Below, piece by piece: positions 1-5,727 of a DNA stretch of 7,332 bases. The translations under genes and the position numbers were made by a program. Origin of the DNA: Limnohabitans sp. (GTDB lineage: Bacteria; Pseudomonadota; Gammaproteobacteria; Burkholderiales; Burkholderiaceae_C); NCBI GenBank assembly GCA_009693225.1, contig SHXP01000114.1, positions 1-7,332 of the forward strand. Reading direction: 5' to 3'. Position 1 is the first letter of the stretch, and every line of letters starts with the position of its first letter. Below the pieces are notes generated by a model. It worked only from the letters and a program-made list of their open reading frames with translations. It had not been told where the DNA came from and did no database searches.

Positions 1-309
1 CAGGTAGACGTGCGTCACATGTGATTCCTCGGTCATCGGGCTGTCGATCTTCAGGCTGAGCGGTACCAGGTGACCGTTATCCGCCAGCATGGGCAGGGTC
101 AGACTCATGCCCTCGTGCTTTAACTGCTGTCGCACGACAAAGGGTGAGACCATTTCCTCGAAGGTGCGCAAACGCGCGTCGCTCAGATCCTGCACACGGC
201 CCAGCACCGACATGTCCTGGGCGCCGGCAATGCCTGTAGAAAGACCCCACAGACCGGCGCCGGTCAGGCTGATATGGCGAAGCCAGTCACGGCGAGACAG
301 AAAAAACAT
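1..309 (-). CDS. soxY: SoxY-type sulfur carrier protein, Tat-exported (partial, C-terminus outside window)
   Basis: Translation of the minus strand from the ATG at 309 stays open to the left edge, giving 103 residues. It begins MFFLSRRDWLRH, a twin-arginine signal (R6-R7) followed by a hydrophobic stretch and a likely cleavage near A30 (AGA|QD). The mature part has the SoxY N-terminal pattern: a helical start, then LTLPMLADNGHLVPL and the hallmark DSPMTE. SoxY with SoxZ forms the periplasmic carrier that holds sulfur intermediates on a cysteine in a C-terminal GGCGG arm. That arm would lie outside the window, so carrier function is not shown here. The gene follows the SoxX-like gene with a one-base overlap (TGATG) and has an AAAGGA ribosome site. 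Family assignment is fairly sure; whether it is a true thiosulfate SoxY or a SoxYZ-like carrier of another pathway is open. Confidence 0.82.
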   Translation of the reverse strand, partial: MFFLSRRDWLRHISLTGAGLWGLSTGIAGAQDMSVLGRVQDLSDARLRTFEEMVSPFVVRQQLKHEGMSLTLPMLADNGHLVPLSLKIDSPMTEESHVTHVYL

Positions 310-722
310 CAGGGTCCTTTGGTCACTTCAAGCAAGTAGGCGAGGATGTCTTCCAGGCCTTGTTCGGTCAATATGGTTTTGCCCTTCATGGGCTTTGCAA
401 CATTATGTAGGCCTTCTGTGCTGAAGTAGGCCGGCATGAAAGTCTGGGGGTTTACGGCACGCCAATCGGCGATGCGCTGGCGGATTTGATCGGCCGGCAT
501 GCGCTGGCTCAGGCCGCTGAGATCCGGCCCCATTTCACCGCCCTCCTTCATACCGGGGATGCGGTGACACAACACACAACTTGTTTCCTGGCGGCTGATC
601 AGCAGTTTACGGCCGCGCTCGACATTGGCGGTAGTTGCAGATTTGGTCGGCGGCATGCTGATATCGACGGCCCATAGGTTGCTGGCGCATAGCAGAGTGA
701 AAGACAACAACCAGAGTTTCAT
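309..722 (-). CDS. soxX: SoxX-type monoheme cytochrome c, periplasmic
   Basis: A 137-residue protein with a Sec signal peptide (cleavage near A18, NLWA|VD) and one heme c motif, CVLCH at residues 49-53. The context around it is SoxX-like: RG..L......SC..CH..PG, then GPDLSG (65-70), NPQTFMPAYF (91-100) with M96 the probable distal heme ligand, and a C-terminal KTILTE...DILAYL helix. SoxX normally pairs with SoxA to load thiosulfate onto SoxY; it carries electrons in the periplasm. Its ATG overlaps the TGA of the molybdopterin subunit gene (ATGA), and its own stop overlaps the SoxY start, so the three are probably translationally coupled. In this position it may serve as electron acceptor of the Mo enzyme, because IorB-type hydroxylases commonly have a c-type cytochrome partner. 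No strong ribosome site is visible, which fits coupling. SoxA is not in the window. Confidence 0.85.
   Translation of the reverse strand: MKLWLLSFTLLCASNLWAVDISMPPTKSATTANVERGRKLLISRQETSCVLCHRIPGMKEGGEMGPDLSGLSQRMPADQIRQRIADWRAVNPQTFMPAYFSTEGLHNVAKPMKGKTILTEQGLEDILAYLLEVTKGP
315..320 (-). promoter_or_regulatory. Ribosome binding site of the SoxY-type gene
   Basis: The minus strand reads AAAGGA five bases before the ATG at 309, lying inside the end of the SoxX-type gene. It supports this ATG as the start, together with the twin-arginine signal that follows. Confidence 0.7.
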
Positions 723-2875
723 GCTTTGACCAAAGTCAAGCCATGGTTTTTCAATGGCAACGAACGAATGCGTTTGCCGGTGGCGGCAAACAAGGCATTG
801 CCCAGCGCCGGCGCCAGCGGTGCCTGGGTCGGCTCGCCGACGCCGCCCCAGAAGCCGCCGGTCGGCGCGATCACGGTTTCGACCTTGGGCATTTCATTCA
901 TGCGCATCATGCGGTAGTCGTGGAAATTGGATTGCTCGATGCGGCCGTCCTTGATCGTCATTTCGCCCCAGAAGATGGCCGACAAACCGTGCACCACACT
1001 GCCTTGCAATTGCGCCTGTATGTTGTCCGGGTTGACCGCATAACCCGGGTCGATGCCGATAACGACACGGTGGATTTTCACTTCGCCGCGGGCACTGACC
1101 GAGACTTCGCAGACGCAGGCGGTCCAACTGCCGTAACCGTCGACGCTGGCGATACCCCGGTGTACCCCGGCAGGCAGCGGTTTGCCCCAACCGGCGGCTT
1201 TGGCAACGGCATTCAGAATGCTGCGGTCGCGGTTGGCTTTTTCATTGTCAGGCAGCAAGGAGAGGCGAAAGGCCAGCGGGTCCTGGCCGGCGGCATGGGC
1301 GAGTTCGTCCATGAAGCATTCGCGCACAAACGGGTTTTGCGAATGGCCGACTGTGCGCCAGAAACCGACCGGCACATGGGTGCTGCGCATGGCAAAGTCG
1401 ACCAGCGTGCTGGGGATGGCATAGGGGTGGTCCGGGAAACAGGCCACCGCCTGGTTGTCAATACCGTTTTGCAGTTGCATGCGCAGCAGTTGCGAAAAAA
1501 TGGAAGGCGCGCTGACCCGCACATGCAAAGCCTGCGGCTTGCCGGCCGTATCCACCGCAGCACGCATGCGAACCAGGCTGGCCGGGCGGTACAAGCCGTG
1601 CTGCATGTCTTCTTCGCGGCTCCACATGAGCTTGACCGATTTGCCCGGTATCTGCATGGCAATGCTGACCGCCTGGCGGGTAAAGTCCTGCGGGCTTTTA
1701 CGGCCCAGCCCGCCGCCCATCTGCATGGCAAACACGCGCACGTTTTCCTGAGGCACCTCGGCGGTTGAAGCCCCTGTTGCCAGTGTCGATTCAGGGTTTT
1801 GTGTCGAGGCCCAGATGTCGAGTTTGTCGCCGTTGAGCATTGCCGTACAGACCATGGGCTCCATGGTGGCGTGCGCCAGATAAGGGGTGTAGTAATCGGC
1901 TTCGATGACTTTGTCGGCGCCCGCCAGCGCAGCCGGCGCATTCCCGTCGTTACGGACAATCGCTACCTCAGTTTCTGTCAGGCCTTTGCGGTAATACTGC
2001 ATGATGCCGGCACTGTTGACAGCCCCGTTTTTGCCGTTGTCCCAATCGATAGCGACATCGCGCAGTGCTTCTTTGGCGCGCCACCAGTTGTCGGCGACAA
2101 CGGCGACAAACTCGCCCAGGTTGAGAACTTTGACAATACCGCGGCGGTTGTCCACCCTGCTGCTGTCGATGGCAGTGGCCTTGCCGCCGAACACCGGCGA
2201 CTGTGCAATCGCGGCATGCAGCATATCGGGCAGTTGCACATCGACACCGTATCGGATCTTGCCGGTCACGATATCGGCCATGTCGACACGCGGCAGGGGT
2301 TTGCCGGCCAGCGTCCAGGTCTTTGGATCTTTCAGCGGTATGTCTTTGGGCGGCGTGAGTTTCGCTGCTTCGGCCGCCAACTGGCCGTAGCTGAGTTTTT
2401 TACCGCTGGCGCTGTGTATGACCTGACTGAGCGAGGCTTTGCAATCAGCGACGGGCACGCCCCAGCGTTGCGCGGCCGCTTCGATCAGCATGATGCGCGC
2501 GGCGGCACCGGCTTTGCGCAGATAGTCCTGTGACATGCGGATGGTGCGGCTGCCGACGCTGGCCATATCGCCGTAAACCCGCTTGCGGCTGAGGTTTTCG
2601 TGGGCGGGCACATCGAGCACCTGCACTTTCTGCCAGTCGGCTTCGAGCTCTTCAGCGACCAGCATCGGTGCCGAGGTACGGCTGCCCTGGCCCATTTCGG
2701 TACGTGCATAACGGATGACGATGGATTCATCGCTGTGAATATCGATCCAGGCGTTGACCACGGTGTTCTGCGCTGCGACAGCGGCATCCGGCCAGACAAA
2801 ACCCAGGCTGAGCGCTGCTGCTGAACTGCTGCTGACTTGCAGAAACTGGCGGCGATTGAGTGCATTGCTATTCAT
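719..2875 (-). CDS. Molybdopterin-binding subunit of a periplasmic xanthine dehydrogenase-family hydroxylase (IorB/nicotinate dehydrogenase B type)
   Basis: A 718-residue protein with a Tat signal (NRRQFLQ, R8-R9). It has the layout of the single-chain IorB-type large subunit. MGQGSRTSAPMLVAEELEAD lies at 61-80, a YGDMASVGSRT segment at 101-111, and the a/b hammerhead-like GKIRYGVDV at 205-213. TMEPM follows at 337-341, the cofactor-binding GGGLG at 387-391 (usually GGGFG), GFWRTVGHSQN at 504-514, and the C-terminal GGVGEP with the catalytic glutamate E681. Family members hydroxylate N-heterocycles or oxidise aldehydes at a Mo centre bearing molybdopterin cytosine dinucleotide, passing electrons to a [2Fe-2S] subunit. 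Length is typical. There is no fused cytochrome domain. The start overlaps the [2Fe-2S] gene (ATGA) and has a strong GGAGGT site. Exact substrate cannot be read from the sequence; the Sox neighbours leave a sulfur compound possible. Confidence 0.93.
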   Translation of the reverse strand: MNSNALNRRQFLQVSSSSAAALSLGFVWPDAAVAAQNTVVNAWIDIHSDESIVIRYARTEMGQGSRTSAPMLVAEELEADWQKVQVLDVPAHENLSRKRVYGDMASVGSRTIRMSQDYLRKAGAAARIMLIEAAAQRWGVPVADCKASLSQVIHSASGKKLSYGQLAAEAAKLTPPKDIPLKDPKTWTLAGKPLPRVDMADIVTGKIRYGVDVQLPDMLHAAIAQSPVFGGKATAIDSSRVDNRRGIVKVLNLGEFVAVVADNWWRAKEALRDVAIDWDNGKNGAVNSAGIMQYYRKGLTETEVAIVRNDGNAPAALAGADKVIEADYYTPYLAHATMEPMVCTAMLNGDKLDIWASTQNPESTLATGASTAEVPQENVRVFAMQMGGGLGRKSPQDFTRQAVSIAMQIPGKSVKLMWSREEDMQHGLYRPASLVRMRAAVDTAGKPQALHVRVSAPSIFSQLLRMQLQNGIDNQAVACFPDHPYAIPSTLVDFAMRSTHVPVGFWRTVGHSQNPFVRECFMDELAHAAGQDPLAFRLSLLPDNEKANRDRSILNAVAKAAGWGKPLPAGVHRGIASVDGYGSWTACVCEVSVSARGEVKIHRVVIGIDPGYAVNPDNIQAQLQGSVVHGLSAIFWGEMTIKDGRIEQSNFHDYRMMRMNEMPKVETVIAPTGGFWGGVGEPTQAPLAPALGNALFAATGKRIRSLPLKNHGLTLVKA

Positions 2876-3333
2876 GACTGACCTCCGGCCTTACGGGCTG
2901 CGGCGTGTATAGCTGTGCGCATGCGTGCATAGGTGCCGCAGCGGCAGATATTGGTCATGGCCGCATCTATGTCCTGGTCGGTGGGCCGCGGTTTTTTCTT
3001 CAACAAGGCAACCGCTGCCAGCATCTGACCGCCCTGGCAGTAACCGCATTGCGGCACCTGATGGTCTATCCAGGCTTGCTGCACCGCGTGCAGCTTGCCC
3101 TTGTCGGCCAGGCCTTCAATGCTGATCACTTGCTGGCCGTCTGCCGAGGACACGGGGTAGCTGCACGAGCGGACCGGCTCGCCGTTGAGCAGCACGGTGC
3201 AGGAGCCGCATTGGGCAATGCCGCAGCCGTATTTAGGGCCTTTGATGTCGAGTTCATCGCGTAATGCCCACAGCAGGGGCATTTCCGGTTCGACATCCAG
3301 CGTGTGTTCGTGACCGTTGACAAGAAGTTTCAT
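2872..3333 (-). CDS. [2Fe-2S] ferredoxin-like small subunit of the Mo hydroxylase (IorA type)
   Basis: A 153-residue protein with both [2Fe-2S] clusters of the xanthine dehydrogenase family. The N-terminal plant-type cluster uses C37, C42, C45 and C57 (GCGIAQCGSC then SC), and the C-terminal helical domain uses C96, C99, C130 and C132 (CGYCQGGQ and NICRCGT). It would carry electrons from the Mo centre to an external acceptor, plausibly the SoxX-like cytochrome encoded downstream. It has no signal peptide. In this family the small subunit is thought to leave the cell with the Tat-tagged Mo subunit after folding and cofactor insertion. The ATG at 3333 is preceded by GGAGG that directly follows the esterase stop codon. 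The 3' end overlaps the next gene by four bases. Length and motifs are complete. Confidence 0.95.
   Translation of the reverse strand: MKLLVNGHEHTLDVEPEMPLLWALRDELDIKGPKYGCGIAQCGSCTVLLNGEPVRSCSYPVSSADGQQVISIEGLADKGKLHAVQQAWIDHQVPQCGYCQGGQMLAAVALLKKKPRPTDQDIDAAMTNICRCGTYARMRTAIHAAARKAGGQS
2881..2886 (-). promoter_or_regulatory. Ribosome binding site of the Mo-subunit gene
   Basis: The minus strand reads GGAGGT five bases before the ATG at 2875, inside the final codons of the [2Fe-2S] gene. It is one of the best Shine-Dalgarno matches in the window and fixes the start that gives the Tat signal. Confidence 0.85.
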
Positions 3334-3340
3334 GGTGCAG

Positions 3341-3348
3341 CCTCCTCA
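3341..3348 (-). promoter_or_regulatory. Stop codon abutting ribosome site (TGAGGAGG) linking esterase and [2Fe-2S] genes
   Basis: The minus strand reads TGAGGAGG: the esterase stop codon (3348-3346) is directly followed by GGAGG (3345-3341), which lies seven bases before the ATG at 3333. Terminating ribosomes would sit on the site used for the next start, which suggests translational coupling of the esterase to the Mo hydroxylase subunits. Confidence 0.75.
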
Positions 3349-4281
3349 GGAAAGATAGCGTTTAAGTGCACCGGCGCAAACCGCCACGCCGGTATGGGCT
3401 TCGCGCATGACACGGCCCATGGTGATGAAACCGTGTATCTGCCGTTCAAAGCAAATGTATTCGGCGCTGCCGCCGGCAGCCGACAAGGCATCGGCGTACA
3501 GGCGGCCCTCGTCACGCAGCGGGTCAAAGCCGGCGGTCAGCACCAGTGCGGGTGGCAGGCCGGCATGTGAACCGGCTTTCAGAGGAGAGGCGCGCCAGTC
3601 GTGCGCCAGATCACGCGATGGCAGGTAGTGGTCCATGAACCAGTCCATGACTTCCGCAGTCAGGGCATAGCCCTCGCCGTTGTCGCGGTAACTTTGCGTG
3701 TCCGGGTACATCAGCGTGGCCGGGTAGATCAGCAATTGAAAGGCCGGCTGGTGTGTGCCGCCGCGCGCACCCAGACACACGGTAGCGGCCAGGTTACCGC
3801 CGGCGCTGTCGCCGCCGACTGCAATGCGTTTGGCATCCACGTGCAAGCTGAGCGCATTCGCCGCCACCCACTGAAAAGCTGCTTGCGCATCGTCGTAGGC
3901 AGCCGGGAATACATGTTCAGGCGCAAGCCGGTAGTCGACAGAGAACACGGCGCAACCGCTGGCCTGGCACAACTGGCGGCACAGCACATCATGGGTGTCG
4001 ACATCGCCTATCACCCAGCCGCCGCCGTGGTAGTAGACCAAGGCGGGAAGCACAGCGGAAGCGGCCACACCGGGGGGACGGAATTCGCGGATTGTGACGC
4101 TGGTGCCGTTCATCGCAACCTGATGGTCGCGGTAAAGCGACATCTCAGGCAGATCGGGTTGCGTAAAGCCTTTTCGCATCAAATAGGCTTGACGCGCTTC
4201 CACCGGTGTTTGTGCGTTGAAGGCGGGTACACCGCGTTCAACCATCAGTTGCAGCAAGGTTCTGGCTTGGGGATCGAGCAT
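3346..4281 (-). CDS. Alpha/beta-hydrolase esterase of the hormone-sensitive-lipase family (family IV)
   Basis: A 311-residue protein starting MLDPQARTLL, a common beginning for this family; the open frame extends further upstream to 4596 but that part overlaps the preceding gene and was rejected. The oxyanion-hole motif HGGGW is at 85-89, the nucleophile elbow GDSAGG at 157-162 with Ser159, the acid Asp253 in GFDPLRDEG, and His283 in IHGF. This is a complete catalytic triad. DYRLAPEH (116-123) is also typical. Such enzymes hydrolyse short-chain carboxylic esters, usually in the cytoplasm; no signal peptide is seen. The start lies 29 bases after the PF10118 gene and its stop codon abuts the ribosome site of the [2Fe-2S] gene. 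It may prepare an ester or lactone substrate for the pathway, which is inference from position only. No convincing Shine-Dalgarno site precedes the start. Confidence 0.92.
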   Translation of the reverse strand: MLDPQARTLLQLMVERGVPAFNAQTPVEARQAYLMRKGFTQPDLPEMSLYRDHQVAMNGTSVTIREFRPPGVAASAVLPALVYYHGGGWVIGDVDTHDVLCRQLCQASGCAVFSVDYRLAPEHVFPAAYDDAQAAFQWVAANALSLHVDAKRIAVGGDSAGGNLAATVCLGARGGTHQPAFQLLIYPATLMYPDTQSYRDNGEGYALTAEVMDWFMDHYLPSRDLAHDWRASPLKAGSHAGLPPALVLTAGFDPLRDEGRLYADALSAAGGSAEYICFERQIHGFITMGRVMREAHTGVAVCAGALKRYLS

Positions 4282-4310
4282 GGTGTTGTCCGGTGGAATA
4301 TCCAAAAAAA

Positions 4311-5135
4311 TCAAGCAACTTGCGCCACAGGCGCGTAGGCGTTGGCGTGTTGTTGAAGCCATTGCTGCGACAGCAGGTCCGGGTGTTGAGAGGGGTGAAA
4401 GCCGGGTTTGAAGTAATCGCGCCACAGGCTGAAGCTCTCGCGGAACAAGCCGCCCCTGGCAAACAAATGCTTCCAGGCGCTGGACCAAGTTGACAGCTTG
4501 AACAGGCTGCCGTCGTGCCACAGGTTGTTGACAGTCTGGCGCAGCAAGTCGGTCAGGAAAAACCAGCTGACGCGGCGCATCCAGCGCAACCGCCATTCTT
4601 CGTTGCCTCCCAGGGCCCGGTAAAGATCAAATGCGGTGCAGCGGTGTTCGCTTTCTTCGCTGGCATGCCACAGCCACAGGGTTTTCAGCCGGGGTTCAGC
4701 ATGCTCAAAAAACCGGGGGTTGGCCAGCAGCCAGTGGGCAAACACAGCGGTGTAGTGTTCGGTGGCAGCGGTGGCGCCCAAGGCATGGCGGATATCGAGT
4801 TGACTGATGACAGCGATGCGCTGCAAAGAACGTTGTTCCCAGTGATTGACCATGCCCTGGTCAAGCAGATGCCGGTTGAACAAAGCGTGCAGGCGCCGGT
4901 GAGTGGCTTCCTGGCCGACAAAGCCCTTGACCTCATCCCTGAACAAAGCCTGTTGCTCGGCAGGTAATTGTTTGAGCCCGTCGCGCACACTGTCCAGAAA
5001 AAACTGCTCGCCTGCGGGAAAGCTCAGTGACAAGGCGTTCATGAAGGCAGAGGTGAAGGCGTCGCCGCCATTCCAGCGCAGGGCAAAAGGGGTTGACAGA
5101 TCAACCAGCAACTGACGGATAACGGGAGGGCTCAT
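4311..5135 (-). CDS. COG3687/PF10118 'predicted metal-dependent hydrolase' with diiron-type motif pattern
   Basis: A 274-residue, largely helical protein without signal peptide. It resembles the PF10118 family, catalogued as predicted metal-dependent hydrolases, from motifs such as SFPAGEQFF (38-46), GQEATHRRLH (74-83), TEHYTA (125-130) and WHASEESEH (156-164). The carboxylate and histidine spacing is E43, E76xxH79, E126, E161xxH164. This is the layout of a ferritin-like four-helix diiron site, with one Glu and one ExxH in each helix pair. A redox (oxygenase-like) role is therefore at least as plausible as hydrolysis, but no substrate can be assigned. The gene follows the secreted-protein gene with only 7 bases between and precedes the esterase by 29 bases, so the three are probably co-transcribed. 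No strong ribosome site precedes the ATG, consistent with coupling to the gene upstream. Confidence 0.8.
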   Translation of the reverse strand: MSPPVIRQLLVDLSTPFALRWNGGDAFTSAFMNALSLSFPAGEQFFLDSVRDGLKQLPAEQQALFRDEVKGFVGQEATHRRLHALFNRHLLDQGMVNHWEQRSLQRIAVISQLDIRHALGATAATEHYTAVFAHWLLANPRFFEHAEPRLKTLWLWHASEESEHRCTAFDLYRALGGNEEWRLRWMRRVSWFFLTDLLRQTVNNLWHDGSLFKLSTWSSAWKHLFARGGLFRESFSLWRDYFKPGFHPSQHPDLLSQQWLQQHANAYAPVAQVA

Positions 5136-5142
5136 GGTTTGT

Positions 5143-5601
5143 TCAAGATGTGGGTAGTTGACAAGGCCCGGTGACGTAAAACTTCAGTTTTTTACCATAA
5201 CGCTGTACATCTTTGATGGCTTTGATATTCACCGGTTCGCGGTTGATTTTGATTTCAGATTCTTCCATGGTTTGCAGGTTTTTGCGTTTCACCCATATAC
5301 TGGTTTTGGAGGTCAGGTCCATGCCTTCGAATTCAGGGGTTCTGAGGGTATTGACGAAAAAAGTGTAGAGCTTGGGGCCGTCCATCTTGATGTACAAATG
5401 GTCGCCGATGGAGGTGATCTCTACTTTGACAGAGGCAGGTTCGACCGTGATTTTGTCCATCTCGGGAAATGAACCTTGCACATCGCAGGTCAGCGTATAA
5501 GCAATGGCTGACGGGCTGAATACAAAGAAAGCCGCCAAGCCAAGCAAGGTATGACGGAAAAACGGCCGCGCCGGACGAGCAATGGAGTACAACAAATGCA
5601 T
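5143..5601 (-). CDS. Secreted protein of unknown function, first gene of the operon
   Basis: A 152-residue protein that I do not recognise. Residues 1-34 form a clear Sec signal: basic positions R9, R12, R16 and H17, a hydrophobic core LLGLAAFFVF, and a cleavage site at S-A-I-A|Y. The mature part, about 118 residues, alternates charged and hydrophobic residues in a manner that suggests beta strands (VKVEITSIGDHLYIKM, SEIKINREPVNIKAI). It has two cysteines close to its ends, C39 and C147, which could form a disulfide in the periplasm. There are no heme, metal or lipobox motifs. The ATG is well supported by GAAGGG five bases upstream. It is placed first in the run of seven minus-strand genes, with its stop 7 bases before the next start. 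A role in the periplasmic part of the pathway is possible but unproven. Confidence 0.82.
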   Translation of the reverse strand: MHLLYSIARPARPFFRHTLLGLAAFFVFSPSAIAYTLTCDVQGSFPEMDKITVEPASVKVEITSIGDHLYIKMDGPKLYTFFVNTLRTPEFEGMDLTSKTSIWVKRKNLQTMEESEIKINREPVNIKAIKDVQRYGKKLKFYVTGPCQLPTS

Positions 5602-5606
5602 AATAG

Positions 5607-5612
5607 CCCTTC
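5607..5612 (-). promoter_or_regulatory. Ribosome binding site of the secreted unknown protein gene
   Basis: The minus strand reads GAAGGG five bases before the ATG at 5601. It supports this start, which is also the one that gives a complete signal peptide, and marks the 5' end of the operon's coding part. Confidence 0.75.
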
Positions 5613-5715
5613 AATACTCGGATCATCGCATGACAGCCCTGCAAGGGAATCGAGCCTAGTGCAATTCACGATCAGGTACTTGGTTATTATTAGTTATCTG
5701 AGAGTCATTGATTCC

Positions 5716-5722
5716 AAAGGGG
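5716..5722 (+). promoter_or_regulatory. Ribosome binding site that decides the GTG start of the pentapeptide-repeat gene
   Basis: AAAGGGG lies five bases before GTG 5728. It argues against the in-frame ATG codons further upstream (for example 5551), which would put a non-conserved stretch before the signal peptide and overlap the divergent gene. Confidence 0.8.
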
Positions 5723-5727
5723 CTACC

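Larger units (their letters stand above)
5602..5727. promoter_or_regulatory. Divergent intergenic region, probable promoters for both directions
   Basis: This 126-base gap separates the first gene of the minus-strand operon from the plus-strand pentapeptide-repeat gene, so it should hold both promoters. An AT-rich patch at 5680-5699 (TTATTATTAGTTATC) stands out. On the plus strand TTCACG (5665-5670) and TATTAG (5688-5693) are 17 bases apart, a weak sigma70-like pair. No convincing operator or riboswitch was seen. Individual elements are low confidence; the regional assignment rests on gene layout. Confidence 0.35.

Noticed and set aside
1..722. Reading the left end as simply part of a canonical thiosulfate sox operon
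   Set aside because: SoxX and SoxY are present, but no SoxZ, A, B, C or D is visible, and the genes are coupled to a Mo hydroxylase of another family, so a standard label would overstate the evidence.
723..735. Short inverted repeat CTTTG/CAAAG near the Mo-subunit/SoxX junction
   Set aside because: The loop is only two bases and the repeat lies within coding sequence; most likely chance.
743..1768. Long plus-strand open frame (341 codons) opposite the Mo-subunit gene
   Set aside because: It is antisense to a confidently assigned conserved gene, its translation shows no domain, and such frames arise from GC-rich codon bias.
1799..2533. Plus-strand open frame of 244 codons opposite the Mo-subunit gene
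   Set aside because: Same antisense shadow effect; no recognisable motif or ribosome site context.
3601..4338. Plus-strand open frame of 245 codons opposite the esterase gene
   Set aside because: Antisense to an esterase with complete catalytic triad; no family resemblance.
4282..4596. N-terminal extension of the esterase frame to 4596
   Set aside because: It overlaps the conserved C-terminal part of the PF10118 gene and looks nothing like the family; the MLDPQ start at 4281 matches family N-termini.
5551..5727. Upstream start for the pentapeptide-repeat protein at 5551
   Set aside because: It would overlap the divergent secreted-protein gene and bury the signal peptide; the GTG at 5728 has a strong ribosome site and an immediate signal sequence.
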